Assembly (NCBI GenBank): GCA_003214975.1
Contig: QCKZ01000007.1
Coordinates: forward strand, 1-45,228
DNA length: 45,228 nucleotides
Source: Prochlorococcus sp. AG-412-C21
Lineage (GTDB): Bacteria; Cyanobacteriota; Cyanobacteriia; PCC-6307; Cyanobiaceae
Direction: 5' to 3'
Part shown: positions 27,731-35,918 of the stretch, piece after piece
Layout of the letters: the number at the start of each line of letters is the position of its first letter
Position numbering within the stretch: position 1 is the stretch's first letter
Notes under the pieces: generated by a model
What the model was told of the DNA's origin: nothing
The model's database searches: none
Seen by the model: only the letters and a program-made list of their open reading frames with translations
Program-made: the position numbers and the translations under genes

Positions 27731-29155
27731 ATGTTTGATGAACTCTCGTCACGCTTTGAAGACGCAGTAAAGGGTTTAAGAGGCGAAGCAAAAATTAGTG
27801 AAAATAATATCAACGATGCCTTGAAAGAGGTTAAAAGAGCACTACTGGATGCCGATGTTAGTTTGTCTGTAGTAAAAGAGTTTATTGCAGATGTTAAAGA
27901 TAAAGCTATTGGAGAAGAAGTAGTTAGGGGTGTAAATCCAGGTCAAAAATTTATAGAAGTTGTAAATAAAGAATTGATAAATATTATGGGTAATGAAAAT
28001 TCTCCATTAAATGATAATGAGAATAGTCCTACCGTTATTTTAATGGCTGGACTTCAGGGTGCCGGCAAAACAACCGCAACAGGAAAATTGGGCCTTTATC
28101 TGAAGGAAAAAGATAAGAAAGTTCTTTTAGTGGCTGCAGATATTTATCGACCAGCAGCTGTAGAACAACTTAAAACATTAGGAAGTCAATATGATTTGGA
28201 AGTGTTTTCGGCGAAAGGAAAAAATAGTAAACCAGAAGAGATAGCAAAAGATGCATTAAATTATGCTAGTGAAAATAATTTTAACTCGATCATTATTGAC
28301 ACTGCAGGAAGATTGCAAATAGATGATTCTATGATGAGTGAAATGGTTCGGATAAAAGAAGTTTCTAATCCTGATGAAGTCTTGCTTGTTGTAGATTCTA
28401 TGATTGGTCAAGAAGCTGCTGATTTGACAAAATCATTTCATGAAAAAGTAGGAATTTCTGGTGCGATACTTACTAAGTTAGATGGAGACTCAAGAGGAGG
28501 CGCTGCTTTATCAATAAGAAAAATAAGTGGTAAACCAATCAAATTTATTGGTGTAGGCGAAAAAATAGAGGCACTGCAACCATTCCATCCAGAGAGAATG
28601 GCAAGCAGAATATTAGGCATGGGTGATGTATTAACACTTGTTGAAAAAGCCCAAAAAGAAGTTGAGCTTGCTGATGCAGAAGGGATGCAAAAGAAACTTC
28701 AAGAAGCAACTTTTGATTTTAATGATTTTGTTAAGCAAATGAGATTAATTAAAAGGATGGGCTCACTTGGAGGATTGATTAAGTTAATACCAGGAATGAA
28801 TAAGATAGATGATGGGATGATAAAAGATGGTGAAGATCAACTTAAGAAAATAGAATCTATGATCTCTTCAATGACTCTTGAGGAGAAACAAAAACCTGAG
28901 GTTCTTGCTGCTCAACCTTCAAGAAGACAAAGGATCGCTCAGGGTAGTGGATATGAAGCAAAAGACGTAGATAAAGTATTGGCTGATTTTCAAAGAATGA
29001 GAGGTTTTATGAAACAAATGTCCAATGGAGGAATGCCAGGAATGGGAGGAATGCCAGGAATGGGAGGAATGCCAGGAATGGGAGGAATGAGTAGTAATAA
29101 ACCAATGAAAAAACAAAAAAACAATAAAAAGAAAAAAGGGTTTGCTGATTTATAA
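27731..29155 (+). CDS. ffh: Signal recognition particle GTPase Ffh
   Basis: Ffh binds signal sequences and the SRP RNA and pairs with FtsY to target nascent membrane proteins. The 474-residue protein has an N-terminal helical domain, the G domain with P-loop GLQGAGKTTATGKLG, ADIYRPAA, DTAGRLQID and TKLDGDSRGG, and a methionine-rich M domain with the RNA-binding SRRQRIAQGSG helix. It ends in a Gly-Met-Pro repeat and a Lys-rich tail. I start at the ATG at 27731 (MFDELSS) rather than a TTG two codons upstream. Its RNA partner is encoded at 1038-1131. Confidence 0.97.
   Translation: MFDELSSRFEDAVKGLRGEAKISENNINDALKEVKRALLDADVSLSVVKEFIADVKDKAIGEEVVRGVNPGQKFIEVVNKELINIMGNENSPLNDNENSPTVILMAGLQGAGKTTATGKLGLYLKEKDKKVLLVAADIYRPAAVEQLKTLGSQYDLEVFSAKGKNSKPEEIAKDALNYASENNFNSIIIDTAGRLQIDDSMMSEMVRIKEVSNPDEVLLVVDSMIGQEAADLTKSFHEKVGISGAILTKLDGDSRGGAALSIRKISGKPIKFIGVGEKIEALQPFHPERMASRILGMGDVLTLVEKAQKEVELADAEGMQKKLQEATFDFNDFVKQMRLIKRMGSLGGLIKLIPGMNKIDDGMIKDGEDQLKKIESMISSMTLEEKQKPEVLAAQPSRRQRIAQGSGYEAKDVDKVLADFQRMRGFMKQMSNGGMPGMGGMPGMGGMPGMGGMSSNKPMKKQKNNKKKKGFADL
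29030..29090 (+). repeat. Three-unit 18-base tandem repeat in ffh
   Basis: GGAATGCCAGGAATGGGA is repeated exactly three times (29030-29047, 29048-29065, 29066-29083), followed by a partial copy. It encodes GMPGMG units near the C terminus of the Ffh M domain. Methionine- and glycine-rich tails are usual in Ffh, but identical DNA units point to recent slippage expansion, so unit number may vary between strains. Confidence 0.9.
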
Positions 29156-29209
29156 TTTCTAAAATTTTACCTTTGAATGATATTATTATTAAAAACGTAT
29201 TAATTAAAG

Positions 29210-29575
29210 ATGATTAAATTGCGCCTTAAGCGCTTTGGAAAGAAAAAAGAGGCAAGTTTCAGGATTGTTGCATGCAATAGTACTTCCAGAAGAGATGGTA
29301 GACCCCTACAAGAACTAGGTTTTTATAACCCAAGAACTAAAGAAACTAGGCTTGACACAGAAGCTTTAAGAACAAGACTTACGCAGGGTGCTCAGCCAAC
29401 TGATGTAGTTAGAACATTATTAGAAAAAGGAGGTTTGTTAGAAAAAATAGAGAGGCCCTCTATCACTATTGGTAAGGCGAAGTTAGAGAAGGAAAAATTA
29501 GCTAAAGCTAAAGCTAAAGGCGAAGAGAGTGATAGAAGTAAAGCTGAAAACGTTAGTGATGAAACTGAAAGTTAG
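29210..29575 (+). CDS. rpsP: 30S ribosomal protein S16
   Basis: S16 is an assembly protein of the small ribosomal subunit that binds 16S rRNA. The first 80 residues match the family closely: [37 protein letters not shown] and [17 protein letters not shown] Lys/Glu-rich tail of about 40 residues follows, longer than in E. coli but common in cyanobacteria and probably disordered. The gene sits between ffh and a PhoH-like ATPase on one strand. In many bacteria rpsP neighbours ffh and trmD; here trmD is about 3 kb downstream. Confidence 0.97.
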   Translation: MIKLRLKRFGKKKEASFRIVACNSTSRRDGRPLQELGFYNPRTKETRLDTEALRTRLTQGAQPTDVVRTLLEKGGLLEKIERPSITIGKAKLEKEKLAKAKAKGEESDRSKAENVSDETES

Positions 29576-29611
29576 TAGTTTGACTAATTTTTATTCTTAT
29601 ACAATAACTAA

Positions 29612-30568
29612 ATGAAAGAAGTTTCCAAAACTGGTCACTTCACAATCGATTTGCCAAGCTCTGATGCTGCTACAGCATTATCTGGACCTGGTAATTCTTT
29701 CTTAAAAAAATTTGAGTCTTTAACGGGAGTTTCTTTAACTATAAGAGGCTTACAACTTGAAATGAACGGTGTCATATCTAAAATTGAGAGAGCATCAGCA
29801 TTAGTAGAGCTTACAAGACCAATTTGGGAGCAAGGCTTAGAAGTCCCAGAGGTGGATCTTAAAGCAGCTCTTAGTTCTTTAAATATGGGAGAGTCATCTT
29901 CACATGCTGAACTTGGGAAAAAGGTTCTTGCACGTTCCAAAGAAGGGAGATATTTAAGACCAAGAACTATTAGGCAAAAAGAATATGTTGAATCAATTGA
30001 AAACTTTGATCTTACATTCGCAATTGGTCCAGCTGGAACAGGTAAGACATTTCTGGCAACTGTTTGCGCCGCAAGACTATTGAACGAAAAAAAAATAGAG
30101 AGAATTGTTTTAACCAGACCAGCAGTAGAAGCTGGCGAAAGTTTGGGATTCCTTCCTGGAGATTTGCAACAAAAAGTAGATCCATATTTAAGACCCCTAT
30201 TTGATTCTTTACATAGTATTTTCGGATTTGATAGAACAAATTCGTTAATCGATAAAGGAATTATTGAAGTTGCACCATTAGCATTTATGAGAGGCAGAAC
30301 CTTGGATAACTCTTTGGTTATTTTAGATGAAGCTCAAAACACAACTTGCTCTCAAATGAGGATGTTTTTAACAAGATTAGGTGAAAGATCAAAGATGGTT
30401 GTAAATGGAGATATTACTCAAATTGATTTAAGAAAAGATCAGGAAAGCGGCCTTATCGAAGCATCAAGAATATTCTCTGAAAGTGAAGGTATGAAATTTT
30501 GTTATCTAACTGTTGAAGATGTGGTTCGTCATCCTTTAGTTCAGAAAATTATTGAGGCTTATAAATAA
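29612..30568 (+). CDS. PhoH-like ATPase
   Basis: The 318-residue protein has a small N-terminal domain of about 110 residues, then a PhoH P-loop domain with Walker A GPAGTGKTFLA near residue 139, the LTRPAVEAGESLGFLPGD segment, Walker B VILDEAQNTT, and GDITQIDLR. Length and N-terminal domain resemble the YbeZ type, whose members associate with the endoribonuclease YbeY and with ribosomes or RNA. No ybeY gene is seen beside it. Despite the historic name, a link to phosphate starvation should not be assumed. It lies 36 bases after rpsP. Confidence 0.93.
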   Translation: MKEVSKTGHFTIDLPSSDAATALSGPGNSFLKKFESLTGVSLTIRGLQLEMNGVISKIERASALVELTRPIWEQGLEVPEVDLKAALSSLNMGESSSHAELGKKVLARSKEGRYLRPRTIRQKEYVESIENFDLTFAIGPAGTGKTFLATVCAARLLNEKKIERIVLTRPAVEAGESLGFLPGDLQQKVDPYLRPLFDSLHSIFGFDRTNSLIDKGIIEVAPLAFMRGRTLDNSLVILDEAQNTTCSQMRMFLTRLGERSKMVVNGDITQIDLRKDQESGLIEASRIFSESEGMKFCYLTVEDVVRHPLVQKIIEAYK

Positions 30569-30641
30569 CTTTATAACTCTGGAGATCCGTACCCTGAAAT
30601 TTTAAAAATCAAGTAGAATAAAAAATATCTAATAAAAAAAA

Positions 30642-31379
30642 ATGCCAGCAAGTAGTAATTTCAATCAAGCTATTCGTGAAGCACAAACTAGTGCAATTGT
30701 TGGACCTAATGTTGTTCAAAAAGCTCTACCCTACGTTGGTGGAGGTATGGTGCTAACTTCTTTGGGCGTTTTAGCAGGTGTATCACTAATAGCAACAAAT
30801 CCTGGGCTTTTCCAGCCTCTCTCAATAGTTGCTTTAATTGCAGAATTGATTTTGTTTTTTATAGCTACAAGCGCTGCAAATAATGCAAATAATGCTAAGG
30901 CCTTGCCTTTACTAACAGGATTTAGCTTGTTAACTGGATTCACCTTAAGTGGAATAGTTGCTTTAGCAATAGGAACAATTGGTATTGGTTCGGTCGGAAC
31001 AGCTGCTTTAGCAACAGGTATAACATTCGTTATTGCCTCTTACACTGGCCAAAGAATGAGTGATAGCGTTGGTCAAGCCCTAAGTGGGGTAGTTGGTCTT
31101 GGTTTAATAGGACTGCTTATAGCAATGTTTGTCCAATTAATTGGAGGATTCTTTGCTCCAGGAGTTTTTGGCGGTTCAGGACTTGAATTGATAATTGCAG
31201 GATTTGGAACTGTCTTGTTTGTTGCGATGTCTTTTGTAGATTTCTATACAATGCCAAGAAGATATAATGATGATCAATACCTAGCAGGAGCTTTAGGAAT
31301 GTATCTAACTTATATAAATCTTTTTGTTTTTATATTGAGATTAATGCTTGCTCTTCAAGGTGGTGGAAGAAGAGACTAA
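30642..31379 (+). CDS. Bax inhibitor-1 family integral membrane protein
   Basis: The 245-residue product has about seven hydrophobic segments separated by short polar turns and a C-terminal MSFVDFYTMPRRYNDDQYLAGALGMYLTYINLFVFILRL, the signature part of the BI-1/YbhL/YccA family. Bacterial members are inner-membrane proteins; YccA interacts with the protease FtsH and BsYetJ is a pH-sensitive calcium leak channel, but function in cyanobacteria is not established. The start is the ATG at 30642. A strong hairpin terminator follows the stop. Confidence 0.88.
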   Translation: MPASSNFNQAIREAQTSAIVGPNVVQKALPYVGGGMVLTSLGVLAGVSLIATNPGLFQPLSIVALIAELILFFIATSAANNANNAKALPLLTGFSLLTGFTLSGIVALAIGTIGIGSVGTAALATGITFVIASYTGQRMSDSVGQALSGVVGLGLIGLLIAMFVQLIGGFFAPGVFGGSGLELIIAGFGTVLFVAMSFVDFYTMPRRYNDDQYLAGALGMYLTYINLFVFILRLMLALQGGGRRD

Positions 31380-31403
31380 ACAAATTATTTCAATTTCCAA
31401 TTC

Positions 31404-31432
31404 AAAGCGTAGAAATTTTTCTACGCTTTTTT
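31404..31432. terminator. Strong rho-independent terminator, likely bidirectional
   Basis: AAAGCGTAG (31404-31412) pairs perfectly with CTACGCTTT (31421-31429), with extra A-T pairs possible in the loop, and a T run follows to 31432. The leading AAA gives a U run on the other strand too. It lies 24 bases after the BI-1 stop and abuts the end of the convergent 175-residue gene, so it probably serves both. It is the clearest intrinsic terminator in the window. Confidence 0.85.
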
Positions 31433-31958
31433 ATTGGGCGATTTCAAGAAATTGTTTTTTTATAAATTCCTTTTGCTCTGAATCATATTTTATTGAATTA
31501 TCAAAACTATTTCCCATATTATTTAGGTCTTTAAGGACTTGATTAATAGTCTTTGTAACTAACTTTGTTTCTAGCAGTCTTAAAATAGCTTTACATCTAT
31601 CTGAAATGTTTTCAGATGTCATCTCATATTCATGATTATTATCTCTTTGATGAATAATAATTTGAGCAGTACTCATTATTAAATTTTTGACTACTATTTC
31701 TACTACAGCATCCCCACCTTCGTTAAGTTTGAAAATTATTGAAAAAGGAAGTTTATCTAACAATAAACAATCTTTATCTGATAAGGCGTACGCAAAAAAT
31801 CCTCTTAGTCCATTTTTTGTCTTAATTAGTTCTGCAATTCTATCTGCTAAAACCTCTTCGCTAAGTAAATCTTCTCCCCACTCTTTACACCATTTTGCGG
31901 ATATGTTTATTGCTTGCGTAAACGAAGCTTCTTTTAAATTTATGGTTTTTTTTTTCAT
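31431..31958 (-). CDS. Conserved hypothetical protein, 175 aa
   Basis: I do not recognise a family. The product has no membrane segment or signal peptide and looks like a mixed alpha/beta soluble protein: a Lys-rich start (MKKKTINLKEASFTQAINIS), KNGLRGFFAYALSDKDCLLLDKLP, a beta stretch VVEIVVKNLIMSTAQIIIHQRDNN, and a helical C terminus. Clean coding character and a conserved-looking GLRGFFAYAL core suggest a real gene. era is divergent, with starts 38 bases apart. Its stop overlaps the terminator stem's tail at 31431. Confidence 0.7.
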   Translation of the reverse strand: MKKKTINLKEASFTQAINISAKWCKEWGEDLLSEEVLADRIAELIKTKNGLRGFFAYALSDKDCLLLDKLPFSIIFKLNEGGDAVVEIVVKNLIMSTAQIIIHQRDNNHEYEMTSENISDRCKAILRLLETKLVTKTINQVLKDLNNMGNSFDNSIKYDSEQKEFIKKQFLEIAQ

Positions 31959-31996
31959 TTTTGATCAGAATTTTATTATTGATGTATTAAAAGTCT

Positions 31997-32908
31997 TTGA
32001 CCAATTATAGATCTGGGTTTGTAACTTTACTAGGAAGGCCAAATGTGGGTAAATCTACTTTAATAAATAAATTGATTGGAGAAAAAATAACAATTACTTC
32101 TCCAATAGCGCAAACTACTAGAAATAAATTAAAAGGAATACTTACAACAAACAATGGGCAAATAATTTTTGTCGATACACCAGGTGTTCATAAACCTCAT
32201 CATCGCCTTGGAGAGATATTAGTAAAAAACGCAAAATCTGCAATTAATGGAGTTGATATGGTAATTTTTGTAATTGATTCAAGTGAAGAACCTGGTAGAG
32301 GTGATGAATATATATTGAACTTTTTAATCGCAAATAAAACTGAGTTTATTGTTGCCTTAAATAAGTGGGATTTGGTTAATAAAGAATTTAGGAATTTACG
32401 ATTAGATCAATATAGAAGATTTTTTGGAATTAATAGAAATTTTCAAATTGTAAGTGCTTCTCAAGGAGAAGGATGTTCTGAACTAGTCGATATGGCACTT
32501 AATTTTCTTCCAGAGGGACCAAAACTTTATGGCGACGAGACGATATGCGACCAACCATTAGATAATTTATTATCTGATTTAGTAAGAGAGCAGGTATTAA
32601 TAAATACAAGAGAAGAAGTACCTCATAGTGTTGCAGTAAAGATAGAAAAGATAGAGGAAATGAAAAGAAAAAATGGCAAAAGTCTTACAGCTATTTTAGC
32701 TACAATTATTGTTGAAAGATCAACTCAAAAAGGCATTCTTATTGGAAAGAAAGGTTCAATGTTAAAAATTATTGGTCAGTCAGCAAGATCAAATATGTCA
32801 AAATTGATTGATGGTCCAGTTCATCTGGAGTTGTTTGTGAAAGTTGTTCCAAATTGGAGAAAAAAAGAATCAAGGTTAATTGAGTTTGGTTATGAGGAAG
32901 ATTTCTAG
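31997..32908 (+). CDS. era: GTPase Era
   Basis: Era is a GTPase that binds the 3' end of 16S rRNA and checks small-subunit maturation. The 303-residue protein has the G1 motif GRPNVGKST (13-21), the switch region PIAQTTRNKLKGIL, G3 DTPGVHKPHH, G4 NKWD, and a C-terminal KH domain with ILIGKKGSMLKIIGQSAR. The start is TTG at 31997, giving MTNYRSGFVTLLG, which matches family N termini. The trmD ATG follows directly after the stop codon with no gap, so translation is likely coupled. Confidence 0.97.
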   Translation: MTNYRSGFVTLLGRPNVGKSTLINKLIGEKITITSPIAQTTRNKLKGILTTNNGQIIFVDTPGVHKPHHRLGEILVKNAKSAINGVDMVIFVIDSSEEPGRGDEYILNFLIANKTEFIVALNKWDLVNKEFRNLRLDQYRRFFGINRNFQIVSASQGEGCSELVDMALNFLPEGPKLYGDETICDQPLDNLLSDLVREQVLINTREEVPHSVAVKIEKIEEMKRKNGKSLTAILATIIVERSTQKGILIGKKGSMLKIIGQSARSNMSKLIDGPVHLELFVKVVPNWRKKESRLIEFGYEEDF

Positions 32909-34129
32909 ATGAGTAGTTTTAATTTTGATGTAATTACATTGTTCCCTAAAGCTTTTGAATTAATAAATAATTTAGGGGTTATAACAAGAGCTCTAGATAA
33001 GAATTTGATCGATGTAAATTTACATGATTTAAGAGGATATGGAGAAGGCTCTTACAGACAAGTAGACGATAAGCCTTATGGAGGAGGAGCAGGTATGGTA
33101 TTAAAACCTGAACCTATTTATAAGGCATATGAATCAATTAGAAAATCAGCTAAAAGTAAAACTTTGTTGATGACCCCACAGGGTAAAGTCCTAAAACAAA
33201 AGGATCTTGCGAGATGGTCCACTTTGGATCAAATAATAATAATTTGTGGTCAATATGAAGGTTTTGATGAAAGGATTAGATGTTTAGCTGATGAAGAGAT
33301 ATCGATAGGAGATTATATACTTTCTGGAGGTGAAATACCGGCTATATCAATAATTAACGGTTTGACTAGATTATTACCAGGAACTCTTGGTGATCCAGAC
33401 TCCTTAGTGGATGAAAGTCATAATTCTTCTTTATTAGAATATCCTCAATACACGAGGCCGTTAACTTTTAAAGATATGAAAGTACCAGATATTTTAGTGA
33501 GCGGTAATCATGAAGAGATTAAATCATGGAGAAGACAAAAAAGTATTGAAAGAACAATGGAGAGAAGAAGTGACTTGATTTCAAATGAAAACTACAAAAA
33601 ATCTCCACAAAGTAAGAGAATAATAAAAGAATATAATCAATGCATGAAACTTAGAATAGGCAATGGGTACGATATTCACAGACTAGTAGAGGATAGAGAT
33701 TTAATTATTGGAGGTGTAAAATTGCATCATCCTGAAAATTTAGGATTGGATGGTCATAGTGATGCTGATGTTTTAATTCACTCAATAATGGATGCATTAT
33801 TGGGAGCGCTTTCGCTGGGTGACATAGGAAAGTATTTCCCCCCATCTGATGAAAAATGGAAAAATGCTGATAGCTTGTTTTTGTTATCAAAAGTAATTGA
33901 CTTGATAAGACAAGATGGTTGGGAAATAAATAATATTGATAGTGTTCTTGTCGCTGAAAGGCCAAAAATCATGTCACATATAAAACTAATGAAAAAAAAC
34001 ATTTCTGAAATCTTAAATATTGATGAAAATTTAATTGGGATTAAAGCAACTACGAATGAAAAACTGGGTCCTGAAGGAAGAGAAGAAGGTATAAGTTGCC
34101 ATTCAGTAGTGCTACTTGAGAAAAAATGA
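32909..34129 (+). CDS. trmD-ispF: Fused TrmD-IspF: tRNA m1G37 methyltransferase and MECDP synthase
   Basis: One uninterrupted frame of 406 residues encodes two complete enzymes. Residues 1-245 are TrmD, which methylates G37 of tRNA, with [28 protein letters not shown] and [14 protein letters not shown] of the trefoil knot. Residues 246-406 are IspF, which cyclises the CDP-ME phosphate intermediate in the MEP isoprenoid pathway, with metal ligands in YDIHRL and the [19 protein letters not shown] helix. IspF keeps its own ATG at 33644, preceded by a TGC that is one base from TGA. The two could be made as one chain, or IspF could still start separately. The downstream gene overlaps by ATGA. Confidence 0.93.
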   Translation: MSSFNFDVITLFPKAFELINNLGVITRALDKNLIDVNLHDLRGYGEGSYRQVDDKPYGGGAGMVLKPEPIYKAYESIRKSAKSKTLLMTPQGKVLKQKDLARWSTLDQIIIICGQYEGFDERIRCLADEEISIGDYILSGGEIPAISIINGLTRLLPGTLGDPDSLVDESHNSSLLEYPQYTRPLTFKDMKVPDILVSGNHEEIKSWRRQKSIERTMERRSDLISNENYKKSPQSKRIIKEYNQCMKLRIGNGYDIHRLVEDRDLIIGGVKLHHPENLGLDGHSDADVLIHSIMDALLGALSLGDIGKYFPPSDEKWKNADSLFLLSKVIDLIRQDGWEINNIDSVLVAERPKIMSHIKLMKKNISEILNIDENLIGIKATTNEKLGPEGREEGISCHSVVLLEKK

Positions 34130-34572
34130 AATTAAATTTAAATTTGAAAAAAAGATTTCAAAGATTTTGTTTAGTATTAATTTGCTTAGTAGCTTTAATT
34201 TCTCAATCTGATATACCCAATTTAAAAGCTCTTACTATGGATAATTATCAAGGTGAAATGGTCATAGAGGAATTAAGACTTAAAGTCCCTGCCGAAGCAA
34301 AAGGAGCATGGTTGAATGCTGAAAAAATAATTTGGGAGCCATGGTTATCTTCTCAAGAAGGTTTTTTGGGGAGACAATTATTTTGGGATAAAGAAAAAGA
34401 AGAGGCTTTAATATTAGTAAATTGGAAAAGTAAAAAATTATGGAAAAGTATACCATTGTCAGAAGTAAATATAGTCCAACAAAAGTTTGAAGATAATGTT
34501 AAAGCCGCTTTAAATGTTAGGAAAAATCCTTTTGAATTAATTTATGAGGGAGAGTTAGATAAGCAAAGATGA
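34126..34572 (+). CDS. TIGR03792-like cyanobacterial protein
   Basis: The 148-residue product begins with a basic stretch and a hydrophobic segment (about residues 13-27), probably a signal peptide or anchor. It is followed by a domain resembling the uncharacterised cyanobacterial family TIGR03792, related to antibiotic-biosynthesis-monooxygenase folds: [54 protein letters not shown]. Function is unknown. The ATG overlaps the ispF stop and the TGA overlaps the larB ATG region, so it is embedded in a tightly coupled run with trmD-ispF and larB. Confidence 0.7.
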   Translation: MKLNLNLKKRFQRFCLVLICLVALISQSDIPNLKALTMDNYQGEMVIEELRLKVPAEAKGAWLNAEKIIWEPWLSSQEGFLGRQLFWDKEKEEALILVNWKSKKLWKSIPLSEVNIVQQKFEDNVKAALNVRKNPFELIYEGELDKQR

Positions 34573-35225
34573 ATTTTGATATCAGGTTTGATTTTCAAAG
34601 AAGAGAGAGGCTTGGACTCATTGAAGCAATTTGGGGACAAGACAAGAGTATCGATCAATTAAAGAGATTATCTGAAAATGTATTAGGTAAAAATGAGGTT
34701 GTTTTCATTACTAGAATTAATAGTGAAAAAGCTAATTATCTTTTAGATTTGTATGATTATGGACGATTCTATGAAGAAGCAAAATGCCTAATAATTGGGG
34801 ATAATGTGAATAAACTAAATACAAATAAAAAAGTTGCCATAATTTCAGGAGGGTCAAGTGATTTGGCCGTAACACTTGAAGCTCAATTAGCACTTGAAAT
34901 TTATGGAGTGCATTGTCAATCTTTTATAGATGTTGGAGTAGCAGGACTGCATCGATTAATGAGTCAGTTAGAAGAAATTAATAAATATGATGTATTAATA
35001 GTTTGTGCTGGAATGGAAGGGGCTTTGGCAACTGTTGTGGGAGGATTGTTGGCTCAACCGATAATCGCTGTACCTGTCTCAGTAGGCTACGGAGTTAGCA
35101 AGAATGGTGAAACTGCTTTAAATAGTATGTTGTCAAGTTGTTCTCCAGGTATTGCAGTTATGAATATAGATAATGGATATGGAGCAGCAATGGCAGCTCT
35201 AAGAATTATTAAAAGTATTTCTTAA
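34569..35225 (+). CDS. larB: LarB-like pyridinium-3,5-biscarboxylate mononucleotide synthase
   Basis: LarB carboxylates and hydrolyses nicotinic acid adenine dinucleotide in the first step of the nickel-pincer nucleotide made for lactate racemase. The 218-residue protein is PurE-like, with an N-terminal RRERLGLIEAIWGQDKS matching the LarB R-x-x-R-x-G-x-x-E pattern, then VAIISGGSSDLAV, DVGVAGLHRL, VCAGMEGALATVVGGL and PVSVGYGVS. It was often annotated as a circadian-associated or NCAIR mutase-like protein before LarB was characterised. Partners LarC and LarE are not in this window, so pathway completeness here is unknown. Confidence 0.8.
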   Translation: MNFDIRFDFQRRERLGLIEAIWGQDKSIDQLKRLSENVLGKNEVVFITRINSEKANYLLDLYDYGRFYEEAKCLIIGDNVNKLNTNKKVAIISGGSSDLAVTLEAQLALEIYGVHCQSFIDVGVAGLHRLMSQLEEINKYDVLIVCAGMEGALATVVGGLLAQPIIAVPVSVGYGVSKNGETALNSMLSSCSPGIAVMNIDNGYGAAMAALRIIKSIS

Positions 35226-35229
35226 ATAC

Positions 35230-35361
35230 TTATTTTTTTTCAATTTCTAATAGGTTTTCTATCCATAAATTGAGTTGTTTTGAAAGCATTCCTTCTTCTC
35301 GCATTTTGATTGCCTTTATCACGACACCTGTATTTACCCATTCTGGAAATCTTTTCGGCAT
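35230..35361 (-). CDS. Small hypothetical protein, 43 aa
   Basis: This ATG-to-TAA frame encodes MPKRFPEWVNTGVVIKAIKM, then a charged helical tail rich in Glu, Lys and Leu. It has no membrane segment. The amphipathic pattern and clear reading frame suggest a real small gene, but I recognise no family and homologues would be needed to prove it. It converges on larB with a 4-base gap and shares its strand with a second small ORF upstream. Confidence 0.5.
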   Translation of the reverse strand: MPKRFPEWVNTGVVIKAIKMREEGMLSKQLNLWIENLLEIEKK

Positions 35362-35428
35362 TTATTTTTTTATTCAGTAACTATAATTTGGTACAAATTT
35401 TTATAAAAACAAGATCTAATTAACAAAT

Positions 35429-35596
35429 TTAATCTTTTATGTTTGATTTTGTACCTAATCTAGACAACTCAGAAGAGGTATGTTCACTTTCTACATTCTT
35501 TAATCTTTCAATTAGCTCATATAAATCCTTATGGGCTAGCTCCCCATTCTGTTCCCATTTTAGGGACATTGAATTGTTATCAGCTTTTTCTTTCAT
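35429..35596 (-). CDS. Small hypothetical protein, 55 aa
   Basis: This ATG-to-TAA frame encodes a hydrophilic peptide: MKEKADNNSMSLKWEQNGEL, a helix HKDLYELIERLKNVESEH, and a Ser/Lys tail. There is no membrane segment or recognisable motif. The central Leu/Glu pattern (LYELIERLKNVE) could form a short coiled coil. It lies alone between thiS (112 bases upstream on this strand) and the 43-residue ORF. Whether it is expressed cannot be judged from sequence. Confidence 0.5.
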   Translation of the reverse strand: MKEKADNNSMSLKWEQNGELAHKDLYELIERLKNVESEHTSSELSRLGTKSNIKD

Positions 35597-35708
35597 CAAT
35601 TTATTTAAGTATTAAGAATATAAAACGAAAAAAGAAAAAAATGGGTTATTGTTTCAAGCCTAAACTTAAAAAAATATGAAGATTTTTTATATTTAAAGAA
35701 TTTATCTT

Positions 35709-35918
35709 TTAACCACCCCCAACTATTGAAACGATTTCTAAATTATCTCCTTCTTTAAGTTTCACTTTTTCCCATTTTATTGAATTAATAATTAAACTAT
35801 TTAGTTCGACAACAATTGTGTTTGGTTTATATCCCATGGAATGTAGCGCTATAGATAGTAGAGCATTTTCTTGATCAAGTTCTATTATTTTTTCCTCTCC
35901 ATTTACTTTAATTTTCAT
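35709..35918 (-). CDS. thiS: Sulfur carrier protein ThiS
   Basis: ThiS carries the sulfur for the thiazole ring of thiamine as a C-terminal thiocarboxylate. The 69-residue ubiquitin-fold protein starts MKIKVNGEEKIIELDQ, has the family VELN centre (here TIVVELNSLI), and ends EGDNLEIVSIVGGG, keeping the required terminal Gly-Gly. It overlaps thiE by 11 bases and lies downstream of it, so the two are translationally linked. thiG is not in the window. Confidence 0.93.
   Translation of the reverse strand: MKIKVNGEEKIIELDQENALLSIALHSMGYKPNTIVVELNSLIINSIKWEKVKLKEGDNLEIVSIVGGG

Noticed and set aside
28919..29116. Minus-strand ORF rich in Ser-His-Trp over the ffh repeat
   Set aside because: The apparent repeat protein is only the reverse reading of the 18-base Ffh repeat.
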